The position numbers and the translations under genes were made by a program. A stretch of DNA of 64,000 nt from positions 30,964,761-31,028,760 of the forward strand of contig JAPTYO010000008.1 of NCBI GenBank assembly GCA_036873135.1, given 5' to 3'. Below are positions 43,316 to 54,227 of the stretch, piece after piece (the first letter of the stretch is position 1; each line of letters begins with the position of its first letter). The notes beneath the pieces are model-generated. The model made no database searches. It was not told the origin of the DNA and saw only the letters and a list, made by a program, of their open reading frames with translations. The DNA is from Clarkia xantiana subsp. parviflora (lineage: Eukaryota > Streptophyta > Magnoliopsida > Myrtales > Onagraceae).

Positions 43316-44775
43316 CAGCAAACTACAGTGCCGGGTAAACTTTAATACGTCATAACTTTTAGTACACATATCTGATTTAAGTGTTTTTGGTGTCTACGGA
43401 AAGCTAATATGATGTAGATTCAGGATATGTAATATTTTTAACCAAAAACCAATCAAAATCAGGTCGTCCGTACCATTCCTTTGATATTTGAAGATGATGA
43501 GGAAGATAGCATAAAATTTAGTCAATGGTTTAATCAAGAGCTGCTTCTGAATTCGCACCCTAGTGGGTGCTGCTGCTGGTATCAGACGCTTGCTGGAGAC
43601 GATGTTGGAGTCGGACACCCGCCGGAGCCGTTACTGGAGATGGACGCTGCATAGAGAAGAAGCCTCAAGCTCTCAACAAGGAGAACAAGAATAAGTTGTC
43701 GCTGTGTGCAGTCTCTTCTCTATGCCGAACTCTAAAATATTAAAAAAAAAAGTTATATTGAATATTCATCCTTTATACTGGCAAAAAAGAGAGAATATTC
43801 ATCCTTTATTATTTTTATTGAGTAAACTAATCTTGTAGTAATTATTACATATTATATTCATTATAGTGAATTTTACATTATCTCAACCAAAAAAAATTAA
43901 TAATCCTTTAAACAAAATTTGTAAAAAAAAAACAATTTTTCGTTTAATAATATATTATTTGAATTTTTCATTTTTAATATTGTTAATTTGATTAATATAT
44001 GTGGCAAAATGGTATATCTGTCAGTTTGGACTTATTCCGTTCATTTGTCAATAACATTCTTTCAACCAAACATTAATTTAGAAGCATAATTCATTATTCC
44101 TCATGTTAACCAAACAACATCATATTAATATTACATATTCTTTATTCATTATTCTTATTCCCTATTTCTTATTCCTCCTAGCCTATTTCACGAACCAAAG
44201 ATGCAGTTATTGTTTTAGCCGAGTAAAATAATACATATTTTTTTTTATAAAAATGTTGAAGTTATTATAATTTATGGCTAGAAGTTATTAATTAAACTCT
44301 AAACTATATATCCATGCCAAAAAAAAAAAACTATATATTATGTAATCTTGGGTTGATACTAAATTTTATTCAATGCATAAACTTTCAGTTAGATCACGTT
44401 TCCTCTTAAATTTATCTATTCACAAGTATATTCATATTATTTTAATTTTAAATAAAAATACACTTAAAAACAGTTTTATTTTATTCAGGTTTTTTCTTCT
44501 TTTTTTTTTTTTACATTTTTTTATATACTGTATTTTGATCATTATTTATTTATCTATTTAAGAGAAATTTTTATGTAAATTTTTAATTAATCTTATTATT
44601 TTTAATCTATTTTCTTATGTGTTACGCATATTGTAGTGGCTTATTGTTTTACTTAGAACATATTATGCATCCTAAGTAAATAAATATATACTTGAGAATT
44701 AGTCTTCTTTTTTTTTAGTGAGATACTAGAGAATTAGTCTGCGTTTAGCTCATTATGCAAAAATATTTATTTAAA
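43316..44775. other. Gene-free, AT-rich stretch
   Basis: 43316-43740 is of ordinary composition without a recognised feature. 43740-44775 is strongly AT-rich with T and A runs and only tiny ORFs. I see no gene, no repeat and no element border until the TSD at 44767. Confidence 0.5.
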
Positions 44776-45446
44776 GTGTTAAAGGTCCTTTTGGTACCAC
44801 ATGTTTGCAAAAATTACACTGTTCATACAACTAGTATTTTATCGTACCGAATTGGTACCATATGTTTCCAAACCTTACTGTTTTGGTACCTCCGTTAGGG
44901 TTCCGTCAAAAACAGCCGTTAAATGGCATGTAGCATGCACGTGACCAGCCCAAAACTTTCAGTTTTGTTAAAATTTAGTCCATCTAATACATCCCTAACT
45001 TTTATTTTGTTCAATTTAGTCCTAAAACTTCAAAATCAAACAATTTCCCCAAATTGACCTAGCCGGACCTAGCCGGACCTAGCCATGGGCTAGGTCCGAC
45101 CCTGGGTCATGGTCGCCGGACCCAGGCGACCCCAACCCAGGGTCGGACCTAGCCTAGGGCTAGGTCAATTTGAGGAAATTGTTTGATTTTGAAGTTTTAG
45201 GACTAAATTGAACAAAATAAAAGTTAGGGATGTATTAGATGGACTAAATTGTAACAAAATTGAAAGTTTTGGGCTGGTCACGTGCATGGCACATGCCATT
45301 TAACGATTGTTTTTTACGGAACCCTAACGGAGGTACCAAAGCAGTAAGGTTTGGAAACATATGGTACCAATTCGGTACGAAAAAATACTAGTGGTAGGAA
45401 CAGTGTAATTTTTGCAAACATGTGGTACCAAAAGGACCTTTAACCC
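44776..45446. mobile_element. 671-bp near-palindromic MULE-type element, copy 1, TSD TTATTTAAA
   Basis: Left end GTGTTAAAGGTCC and right end GGACCTTTAACCC are inverted. The 9-bp duplication TTATTTAAA lies at 44767-44775 and 45447-45455, the size typical of Mutator-like elements. Two arms of over 300 bp are almost perfect inverted repeats around a GC-rich core of GACCTAGCC/GGCTAGGTC repeats near 45060-45170. No ORF. A transcript would fold into a very long hairpin. Confidence 0.9.
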
Positions 45447-45455
45447 TTATTTAAA

Positions 45456-45665
45456 TTTTTAGATTTTTAAAGCTGTTAAAATTTTATACAGAATAAAACA
45501 TTAGAAATAGATGTTTTGTTATGCTTAGATATCAACCGCTATACTTCTATTAATTTTAGCATTAGAGAAAGTCACTGCTAAAAATAGCTTTTAGCATTAA
45601 CTCATGACGATACTGGAAGTGCCTTTTAGTAGTGACATTTTAGTCGCCATGGCGAAAAAAGACTT
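45456..45665. other. Short AT-rich interval
   Basis: No gene. A CACTGCTAAAA...TTTTAGTAGTG inverted pair near 45572-45633 was considered and not accepted as an element. Confidence 0.4.
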
Positions 45666-45670
45666 AAAAT

Positions 45671-45857
45671 TATGAATGGAGAGGATCTTGGATGAATATC
45701 AAAATGTATTAACAACCAAAATCAGTTTGTACAAATGGTAAATCAAGGTACATATAGGAGAATAGAGCATCTAACTAACTAACTTAGAGTGTAAGTAAGC
45801 TAGACTAGTATGCATGCATGTGTTAAATATGGAATGTATGGAATATACATTCCTATA
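45671..45857 (-). repeat. Copia E 3' LTR
   Basis: 187 bp. Bordered on the element side by the PPT ATGGGAGCA (minus strand). Short even for copia. Confidence 0.88.
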
Positions 45858-45964
45858 TGCTCCCATCCTTTTCTTCTCTTGTCTTTTCATGAAAAATATC
45901 CTCGATACCATAGAGCCTAAGCAAGGCAATGTGTTGTTTCTTAATTAGAGCCTTTGTCAATAAA

Positions 45965-46635
45965 GGGTTAAAGGTCCTTTTGGTACCACATGTTTGCAAA
46001 AATTACACTGTTCATACCACTAGTATTTTTTCGTACCGAATTGGTACCATATGTTTCCAAACCTTACTGTTTTGGTACCTCCGTTAGTGTTCCGTCAAAA
46101 ACAGCCGTTAAATGGCATGTGCCATGCACGTGACCAGCCCAAAACTTTCAATTTTGTTACAATTTAGTCCATCTAATACATCCCTAACTTTTATTTTGTT
46201 CAATTTAGTCTTAAAACTTCAAAATCAAACCATTTCCCCAAATTGACCTAGCCGGACCTAGCCTAGGGCTAGGTCCGACCCTGGGTCATGGTCGCCGGAC
46301 CCAGGCGACCCCGACCCAGGGTCGGACCTAGCCCATGGCTAGGTCCGGCTAGGTTAATTTGGGGAAATGGTTTGATTTTGAAGTTTTAGGACTAAATTGA
46401 ACAAAATAAAAGTTAGGGATGTATTAGATGGACTAAATTGTAATAAAATTGAAAGTTTTGGGCTGGTCACATGCATGGCACATGCCATTTAACGGCTGTT
46501 TTTTACGGAACCCTAACGGAGGTACCAAACCAGTAAGGTTTGGAAACATATGGTACCAATTCGGTACGAAAAAATACTAGTGGTATGAACAGTGTAATTT
46601 TTGCAAACATGTGGTACCAAAAGGACCTTTAACCC
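45965..46635. mobile_element. 671-bp near-palindromic MULE-type element, copy 2, TSD GTCAATAAA
   Basis: Ends GGGTTAAAGGTCC and GGACCTTTAACCC. The 9-bp duplication GTCAATAAA is at 45956-45964 and 46636-46644. Same length as copy 1 and closely similar. It interrupts the last codons of the copia E RNase H (after the QLADLLT block), so it is younger than copia E. Confidence 0.93.
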
Positions 46636-47885
46636 GTCAATAAATCTGCCAGCTGATTTCTAGAAGCAACATGTGTTGGTGCAACTTGCCCTGATTGAAT
46701 GTGATGCCTAGTAAAATGGCAATCTAATTCAATATGCTTGGTACGTTCATGAAACATTGGATTTTTGGCTATCTTCACTGCAGACTCACTATCAGTGTAT
46801 ATAGGAATGGGCAAAGTGACATGCACCCCAAGCTCTTTTAGAAGTCTAGTAACCCAAAGAGTTTCCTGAATAGCTGTCCTCAAACACCTGTATTCTGCCT
46901 CTGCACTTGAAAGGGAAACCGTGTCTTGTTTCTTCACTTTCCACCCTACCATAGCTCCACCAAGTTTTACACAATATGCACTAATAGAATTCCTACTAAA
47001 TGGACAAGCTGCCCAATCTGAATCACAGTAAAGACTCAAGTCAAGTGCAATGTTGGTTGGATAGAGAAGTCCTTGGCCAGGGGTACCTTTGATGTACTTG
47101 ATCACCCTTATAGCTACATCATGATGAGATTTCTTGGGCTTGTCAACAAATTGACTTAGCCTTTGAACTGCAAAGCTAATATCTGGCCTAGTCATTGTCA
47201 AGTAAATTAACTTGCCCACCAATCTTCTATAAGCAGACACAACTTCAAGAGGCAAATCATCTGAGGAGGTGTTAGTTGCTTCATCATATGCGCAAGTTGT
47301 TAGCTTGAGATTGAACTCCATAGGAGTCTCACAAGGTCTAGCAGCCCCCAAACCAGCCTCCTCAATAAGCTCAAGGGCATACTTCCTTTGGTTGATGACC
47401 AAACCTTCTTTGGACCTTGCAATTTCCAATCCTAAGAAATACCTCAAGTTGCCCAAATCCTTGAGCTTAAAAGGAGATTTCAGAATGGACTTCAAGTGAT
47501 CAATCATAGAAGCACTTGAGCTTGTGATAAGCAAATCATCCACATAAATGAGAAGATACACCCTGTCTTTTCCATTTGCCTTGGTGAACAAGGAATGATC
47601 CGAGGCACTTTGAGAATAACCATTTTCCAATAGGGCGTTGGTGAGCGTGATGTTCCATTGTCTAGATGTTTGTTTTAACCCATAGAGTGATTTCAAAAGT
47701 TTGCATACACGTTTAGAAGCTCTAGGAGTGATCATAGGAGAATCAAAGCCTTGAGGAATGTCCATATAAACTTCTTCATGCAAGTCACCTTGAAGAAAAG
47801 CATTGTTGACATCCATGTGAAAGAGTCTCCAAGAATGAGAGGCTGCCATAGCCAAAACAATTCTCACAGTTGTCATCTTCACCAC
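46636..47885 (-). pseudogene. Copia E: RT-RNase H
   Basis: Open frame from 47885: VNNAFLQGDLHEEVYM, LYGLKQTSRQWN, LLIYVDDLLI (YVDD), FKLKDLGNLRYFLGLEIA, then RNase H with CDSDWAACP, SSAEAEYR, YTDSESAVKIA and HIELDCHF. It is 418 codons long up to the nested hairpin element. The N-terminal RT is split from it by a 1-nt deletion near 47910, so the whole is not translatable as one protein, though this part is almost undamaged. Confidence 0.93.
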
Positions 47886-47917
47886 AGGAGAAAATGTCTC
47901 ATTGAAATCAGTCCCTT

Positions 47918-48574
47918 CTATTTGGGTAAAGCCTTTGGCAACAGCCTAGCTTTATATCTTTCAATAGATCCATCAGAGTTGTACTTCACCCTAAACACCC
48001 ATTTGCAACCAATAGAAGACTTCCCATGGGGCAGCTCTATAATCTTCCATGTATTGTTATCTTGTAAGGCCTTGATCTCCTCCTTCATAGCAATCACCCA
48101 GTTTGAGTCTTTGATTGCTTGCTTATATGTAGAAGGCTCCTTGATCTTGTCAATGGAGGCCAAGAAGCAATTGAAGGTAGGATTAAGATGATCATAGGCA
48201 ATGTATTTCTCCATACCAAAAGCAACATTTGAAGAAGAATCATTTCTTAACTGAGCAATCCTTGCACTCCTTCTTAAGATGGGTACTTGTGGAGTGTCAA
48301 CCAAAGGAACATCCTCTACTATGGGGAGCTGAGGAAGAACATCCTCAACTGTGGAGTGCTGAAGAAGAGCATCCTCAACCATTGGTGAACTAGAAGAAGA
48401 CTCCTCAACTAATAACTTGGACCCCAAGCAAGTAGGTAATAAAGATCTCAATTCTTCCTTAGACATGCCAAAAGGAAAGATATGCTCATGAAAAACAACA
48501 TCCCTTGAAACTTGAAATGCTGAATTGGAAATCTTCATCACAAGATAACCTTTTTGAGAAGTAGAGTATCCCAT
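47918..48574 (-). pseudogene. Copia E: integrase C-terminus, spacer and RT N-terminus
   Basis: GYSTSQKGYLV and VSRDVVFHEHIFPF form the integrase C-terminal end. A Ser/Val/Glu-rich spacer and RRSARI precede the RT start (NTWKIIELPHGKSSIGCKWV). A TGA at 48595 separates it from the integrase core; a frameshift at about 47910 separates it from RT. Confidence 0.88.
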
Positions 48575-48595
48575 GAAGATGCAAGGCTCAGCTCT

Positions 48596-49399
48596 TCACC
48601 TAAACTTGTCAGAGTTGTTCAAGTTTGTGGCAAAACATAGGCAACCCATGATCCTCAAATGATTAATGGAAGGTGGCTTGCCATAAAGAACCTCCATAGG
48701 AGACTTGAACCCCAAAGAAGATGAAGGTAACCTATTCATCAAATAACAAGCAGTGAGAACACAATAGCCCCAATACTTGATAGGCATACAAGCTTGGAAC
48801 CTCAATGCCCTTGCCACATTCAAAATTTGTCTATGCTTGCGCTCCACTCTACCATTCTGCTGAGGAGTGTATGTGCAACTAGTTTGATGTTGAATTCCCA
48901 AAAGAAGGAAATGATCCTTGCAAATGGAATTGATGAACTCAGATCCATTATCACTCCTAGCAATCTTCACCATAGTTCCAAACTGATTCTGAACCATCAA
49001 TAAGAAGCTTTGAATATGAATGAAGGTATCACTTTTGTTCTTCATTAGAAAGATCCAAGTTGCCCTGGAAAAGTCATCCACAATGGTGAGGAAGTATTGA
49101 TAACCTTTGATTGTAGGAACTTTGTATGGACCCCAAAGATCCAAATGTATCAAGGCAAAAGGAACAGAGGCATGAGAATGACTAATAGGGAAAGATAATC
49201 TTGATTGCTTGGCCAAATGGCAAATGGTACAATGTTTGACACATTTATTTGAAGAGTCATTTAAACATAATACTTCATTCAAATGACCTGAAGTTGAAAT
49301 CAGGCACATAAAGGATGTCATCCAAGGCAAAACCAGAGGAAAAGGAGCAGCTCCCAATATGAGTGACCTTGCACTTATTGCCATTTGGTAAGTGAACAA
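48596..49399 (-). pseudogene. Copia E: integrase core
   Basis: CTICHLAKQSRL (zinc-binding Cys pair), LIHLDLWGPY (first Asp), ARSDNGSEF (second Asp) and RVERKHRQIL (Glu) give the DDE triad. The pre-integrase region upstream is shortened: protease runs into the integrase across a deletion and frameshift near 49280. Confidence 0.9.
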
Positions 49400-49745
49400 A
49401 TTGATGAGGAGAATCAGCCTTCCTTATATTGTGCAACCAGCTTAAATGGTGAGTGATATGGTTAGTAGCAGCTGAGTCTACAATCCAAATCATGGAAGAA
49501 CTAGATGTAGAGGATATACCTGCCATGTTCTCACAAATAGGCTCATCCTCTTGAAATGAAAGAGGATCAAAGTCATCTTGAATAGCAATGTGCTGAACCC
49601 TTCCATCCATGCCAGTGTGAAGAATTGTTTGCTCCTTAGTGCCATGAAAAATTCTTTTGTCCCCTGCAGCCACATGTTTCACCAAAGCAGAGGAAGGAGT
49701 CTCATCATCCATGCTCATATTGGCTGCATTCCAAGGTCTTTTCAA
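49275..49745 (-). pseudogene. Copia E: protease
   Basis: WIVDSAATNHIT is the catalytic box (DSA form) of copia aspartic proteases, followed by ILYVPDF. The frame is shared with gag upstream and stops where the downstream deletion begins. Confidence 0.85.
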
Positions 49746-50708
49746 GGTTGTTGAGGGTGCAAGATGTGGATGCTTTTTCCAACAAGTACCTAACTTGTGT
49801 CCCTTCTTACCACAAAATGAGCAAAACCAAGTTGACTTATCAACTTTGCCTCCCTTTCCATTGAAACCACCTGAATAGGATCCTTAGTTAGCTCCATTAG
49901 AAGAAGAGTCATTGCCATTGTAATTCCTTGGGAAAGAAGTAACATTGTTAAAGCCATTGCTTCCTGAGTTATATCCTCCACTACCTCTTGTATTGATGAA
50001 GTTCCTTTGAGAATATAAGGCTGTGGCCTCCCCTAAATCCCCTATAGAACCATAGATAGCACGTTGGCTTTCCTCTTGTAGCAATACAGAAAAAGCCACA
50101 CTCAATGAAGGCAATGGTTGCCTCATTAGGAGACTGCTTCTAACATGAGCAAATGATTCATTCAAGCCTAACAGAAAAGCAATCAATTTTTTTTTCTCCT
50201 TATGCTCATTGATCAACTTACTATCAGCTGAACATTCAAGCCTTAGGTCATCAATAGAACCCAAAGCATCCCAAAGTTGTTTCATCCTCCCAAAGTATTC
50301 AGTGATAGACTGAGCACCTTGTGAACATTGATAAATTTCCCTTGTGAGCTGAAAAATTTGTGTTCCATCAATCTTCTCAAACATTTCTTTGAGATCAAGC
50401 CAAATAGACAAAGCAGTGGTGTTGTAAACCAGCCCATTCACCAACTCCTTAGCAACTGTGTTCCTTAACCAAGCTTTAACCAAAGCATTGGCTCTATCCC
50501 ATCTCACATGTTGAGCTACAGGCACATTCAAACGTGAGCATGGACCATTTATAAATCCAATCTTGTTCTTTACAAGCAGTCCTTCCTTGATAGCTGTGCT
50601 CTATACATGATAATTGCTTGATCCTTGAAGCTGAAAAGGAATCAGCAACAATCTAGTGGTGTCCGAGGGATGCAAGGATAGTGGATCTTCAATCGAGTAG
50701 GTAGCCAT
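49746..50708 (-). pseudogene. Copia E: gag
   Basis: ATG at 50708 (MATYSIEDPLSLHP). A TAG near 50603 sits where Trp is expected; then WDRANALVKAWL, ALSIWLDLKEMFEK, SITEYFGRMKQLWD, FLLGLNESF form the gag core. After a TAA near 49886 a zinc knuckle CSFCGKKGHKLGTC follows (about 49820-49780). Two stops in one frame. Confidence 0.88.
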
Positions 50709-51255
50709 GTTCCAATGAACAAATTTCCAGAAATTCAACTGAATTTGACTTAAAGAACAACAAACTTCAACAATCTATCAACCACAACAGCAGAAACCCA
50801 ACGGAATTCCCAGAAGTTGATGAATCTTCAACAACAAGCAATACTAACAAGAACACCAGGTATGCGCAATAGAAACAAGATCACGCAATGATCCAGAATG
50901 AATCTATGCATAAATCCAATCCAGAAACAGTCGCAAATGGATCAATATCACGAAATCAATGATCGTAATCAAGAAACACAGCTAATCAATCACCTAATCA
51001 GTCGAAGCTTGGAGACGAAGCAAACGCCGAAGAACTTTGCTTGAAAAGCAAGAACTGATCAATCTAGGCTGATATGATCCAAATGCAGATTCAATTGAGC
51101 TGAAACACAACTCAATTGATGATGTAGAAGACTTACAAAGAGTCGGAATCCAACGTATTGATGATTGAAGCCACGAAATCCAGCTGAAAACCTGGAAATG
51201 AAGCTCAAAGTTCACCGGAATTGGATGTTGCTTGACTAGCAAGAAAATGCCGTTA
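50709..51255 (-). other. Copia E leader
   Basis: Untranslated region between PBS and gag. The minus-strand ORF 50994-51299 crosses the LTR border and is not considered a gene. Confidence 0.6.
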
Positions 51256-51267
51256 GCTCTGATACCA
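51256..51267 (-). promoter_or_regulatory. Copia E primer binding site (tRNA-Met)
   Basis: TGGTATCAGAGC on the minus strand, the classic plant copia PBS complementary to initiator tRNA-Met, directly next to the LTR. Confidence 0.9.
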
Positions 51268-51458
51268 TATGAATGGAGAGGATCTTGGATGAATATCAAA
51301 ATGTATTAACAACCAAAATCAGTTTGTACAAATGGTAGATCAAGGTATATATAGGAGAAGAGAGCATCTAACTAACTAACTAACTTAGAGTGTAAGTAAG
51401 CTAGACTAGTATGCATACATGTGTTAAGTATGGAATGTATGGAATATACATTCCTATA
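51268..51458 (-). repeat. Copia E 5' LTR
   Basis: 191 bp partner of 45671-45857. Confidence 0.88.
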
Positions 51459-52431
51459 AAAATCATGTGTACTTCTAGACATGGAACCTATCAAGATCAT
51501 TCATCATAGAATGTCTATCCTAGTGCGCAATTCATTAATTGACAAAAGGGCTCTGCCCCCAAGCATGCAATATCCAGCTAGCTTGACATAGTCAAGACTT
51601 AATACTAACATGCATTCATATCAATATATAACAATTGTAATTCTGCCCACAAAATGATTCAATTCCATAATCATGCAATTTCCGAGATCCATCCCCATAA
51701 CTGAAACTAGGCATCGAGTTTGATTAAAACGTGTAAATATCAAAACGATTCGCGCTTCGTATGTAATTTTAAAGTTCAAAAATATTTGGATTTTCAATTT
51801 GACCCGACCCAATTTCAGTTGACCCGAACCGGTATGGTCAAACCGGTTTGGTTCAGTCAACCCGGTCCGATTGGTCTGGTTTAGACAACCCGGTCCGACC
51901 AGCCTGGTTCAATTAGGTTTGTTCAGCTCGGTTTTACATGAACCAGATCGGTTTGACCCGACTCATTAGCCCAATTGGTCCGACTCGACTGATCCGGGTC
52001 GGACCGATTGAGAATTTTGGGTCGGTCGATCTGACTTGTTTGAACTGGTGGAACCCGAACCGAACCGGTTCGGATCCCATCGGTTATCTGGGTCAGTTGA
52101 CGCGACCCGGTTGCTCATTTGGGTATGGTTTGAAACCCAGGGCTTCAACCAAACAATATTACATGGTGGCTAAGTAGGCTTTTAAAATCTACTAAAAACT
52201 TAACTTAGCCGTCAAGTAACATTAATTATAATAGATATAATCTTATAGATAATTAATGAACAATATATATCTATAACTGATTTAATTCTTTATTAAGGAT
52301 AAAATATGTCAGTAAATATATTTTTTTAATCTTTTAAGGCAACTAATATATCACCAAATATATCTATATCCCTAAAAATATGCACATAATATATCTGTAA
52401 TTAATGTCACGATTTAACCTTGCGACACCCA
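51459..52431 (-). mobile_element. Copia leader, inverted, attached to LTR 52432-53025
   Basis: Reverse complement of the family leader, including the AACCGG-rich block (51800-52130) and the CTTAACTTAG module near 52200. It begins at the AAAAT next to copia E. Next to the LTR, TGGGTGTCGC stands where the PBS would be, so the priming site is degenerate. Confidence 0.75.
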
Positions 52432-53025
52432 TGTAGGATTTATGGGATAGTTACTACAGAAAAAAAACACGTGTACATGCCATGTAAACTAATTACGCAG
52501 TGGAATAGGGACGCATATCAGTTCTTGCTTTCCGTAGACCCAAGATCTTGAAAGGAGTTTGTGGTCCGCCGGACGATCTTATAAGGATTCTTGTTAAGGA
52601 ATCACCTTCACGGAATGGTCTCTACAACAAAGTCTCTTGTTGATTCCTCATAGGGACGGATATTTGAGGTAATTGCTCAAAGCAATTTGTCACCTCCAAT
52701 GTATAGGGTTCGGTCGAACTTGATGTAATAGGGAGAAGGGAATTCTTTGTCTCAACACTTAGAAGAATGAGTGATTCATTCATTAACTCTAAAAAAATCC
52801 TAACACCCCCTATTTATAAGAGGATGTGAGAAAAACCCACTTCACCACTCTTTAAGTTTCGGTCGGCCATATTGGAGAAAGGGGAGGCCCAATTTTTGGC
52901 CTCTCATGTCAATTGGGATTTTAGGTCTAGCCTAAAATCCCTAATGTGTCATTACCCAGTTACTTAGGTGTTGGGCTTATATTGAAGGGTTACGATTATG
53001 GCGGTCCATTCACCAAATGTTAACA
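52432..53025 (-). mobile_element. Copia LTR, inverted, with internal sequence on both sides
   Basis: 594 bp, TGTTAACATT...AATCCTACA on the minus strand. On its right is the 3' region of a copia with the PPT GAGTGGGAGC; on its left a leader. As at 13843, an LTR stands between the end of one element and the start of another. Confidence 0.8.
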
Positions 53026-53745
53026 GCTCCCACTCGCCGGAATGGGAGGGTTCCCGTTAATATGCTGTCGACCAACGCATCAACATTTGTTCTTCGATCC
53101 CGTCCCGCTTCAGAATAGTTCATACGAGATTTTCCGTGCGACCTGCAGACACAACAGACATCGTGCTAATCTTCGGTTAAGAGTGTTGTAGCGTCCGCGA
53201 AATGTTGATTCCTAACCTATTATCAACCTGTAAACATACATGTGCCGCGTTGTATCCTTGGTCAACTATGATTCTCCAATTGCCTAGTTTCTGCATAGGA
53301 ACACTTCTCCAAGGCATCCGCACAAGTATTCACAACCTTCAACTAATAGCCGGTTGGTGGCTACCTAGTAAATACAAGAGTCGGAGAATTATAGGTGAAC
53401 TTGACCATCCCCATTGCTCATACCCTTAGTCAAACTCAAATGGTTCCCTAAACGTGGTCACTAGGCCTTTTTGTTCAGCACTGCGTTTGTACGCCTGGAA
53501 GCGACCATTATGCTTGACCTTATATATAAGTTCTGAGTCTGTAAGGATAGTTTGGGTGCTCTTTCATAATGCACCGAGGATCAGTCATATGCTCTAGGTG
53601 AAGAAGTTTGCGCCCGCCCAGCTGAATCACAAGGATTCTACCTAGCGCAACCGAGTCTGACCCCTTGGTCGAACATGGCACGCGCAGTATGAAGTGCGTG
53701 TCGAACTCATAACCTGAACTTACATATTTTCAGAAGTAGGAAATG
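53026..53745 (-). mobile_element. Copia 3' untranslated region, inverted fragment
   Basis: Collinear with 60869-61560 and, reversed, with 12790-13842. It ends abruptly at about 53745, where the sequence changes to a plus-strand LTR. No coding capacity except broken antisense frames. Confidence 0.7.
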
Positions 53746-54214
53746 TTATAGCCTCCCCTCTCCTAGCCTAGGTCAGCCAAAACATGTATTAAGAGGAGGT
53801 GGGATTTTCCCACCTCCTCCTATAAATAGGGGCTGTCAGGATTTCTCTAAGGTTAATAGTTAATCACTCATTTCTCCTAAGTGTTGAGACCAAAGAAATT
53901 CCTCCTCCTATTCCCTATAGTTTCAGCCGAACCTCACAAGGTTCAAGGAGGTACCAAATTGCTTCGAGCAATTTACCCTAGAGATCCGTCCCTGCTAGGA
54001 ATCGACAAGAGGCTTTTCTGCGGAGACCATTCCATGTAGAAGATTCCTTAACTAGAATCTTTACAGGAGCCGTCCGGCGGATCGGAACTCCCCTTGAAGA
54101 TCTTGGGACTACATGAAAGCAATTACTGGTATGTGCCTCTATTCCGCTGCGTAATTAGATAACCTGGCATGTACACGTGTTTGGTTTATGTAGAATTTAC
54201 CCCTATATCTAATA
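53746..54214 (+). mobile_element. Copia C: 5' LTR, left end missing
   Basis: Corresponds to the last 470 bp of the family LTR, with TATAAATAGG near 53820 and the end CTATATCTAATA; the TG end is lost at the junction with the inverted fragment, and the CA end is mutated. Confidence 0.75.
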
Positions 54215-54215
54215 A

Positions 54216-54227
54216 TGGTATCAGAGT
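54216..54227 (+). promoter_or_regulatory. Copia C primer binding site (tRNA-Met)
   Basis: TGGTATCAGAGT, one base after the LTR, close to the canonical TGGTATCAGAGC. Confidence 0.85.

Larger units (their letters stand above)
45671..51458 (-). mobile_element. Copia E: near-complete element with non-canonical LTR ends, TSD AAAAT
   Basis: 5788 bp including a 671-bp nested element. LTRs 45671-45857 and 51268-51458 (187 and 191 bp) differ at about five positions and one 4-bp indel. On the minus strand the LTR reads TATAGGAAT...CCATTCATA, not TG...CA. AAAAT is on both sides (45666-45670 and 51459-51463). PBS TGGTATCAGAGC at 51256-51267 and a PPT (GGATGGGAGCA) just right of 45857 confirm the LTR borders. 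Different lineage from copia A-D. Confidence 0.88.

Noticed and set aside
45572..45633. Tiny CACTA-type element (CACTGCTAAAA...TTTTAGTAGTG)
   Set aside because: Inverted ends are imperfect and no 3-bp target duplication is present.
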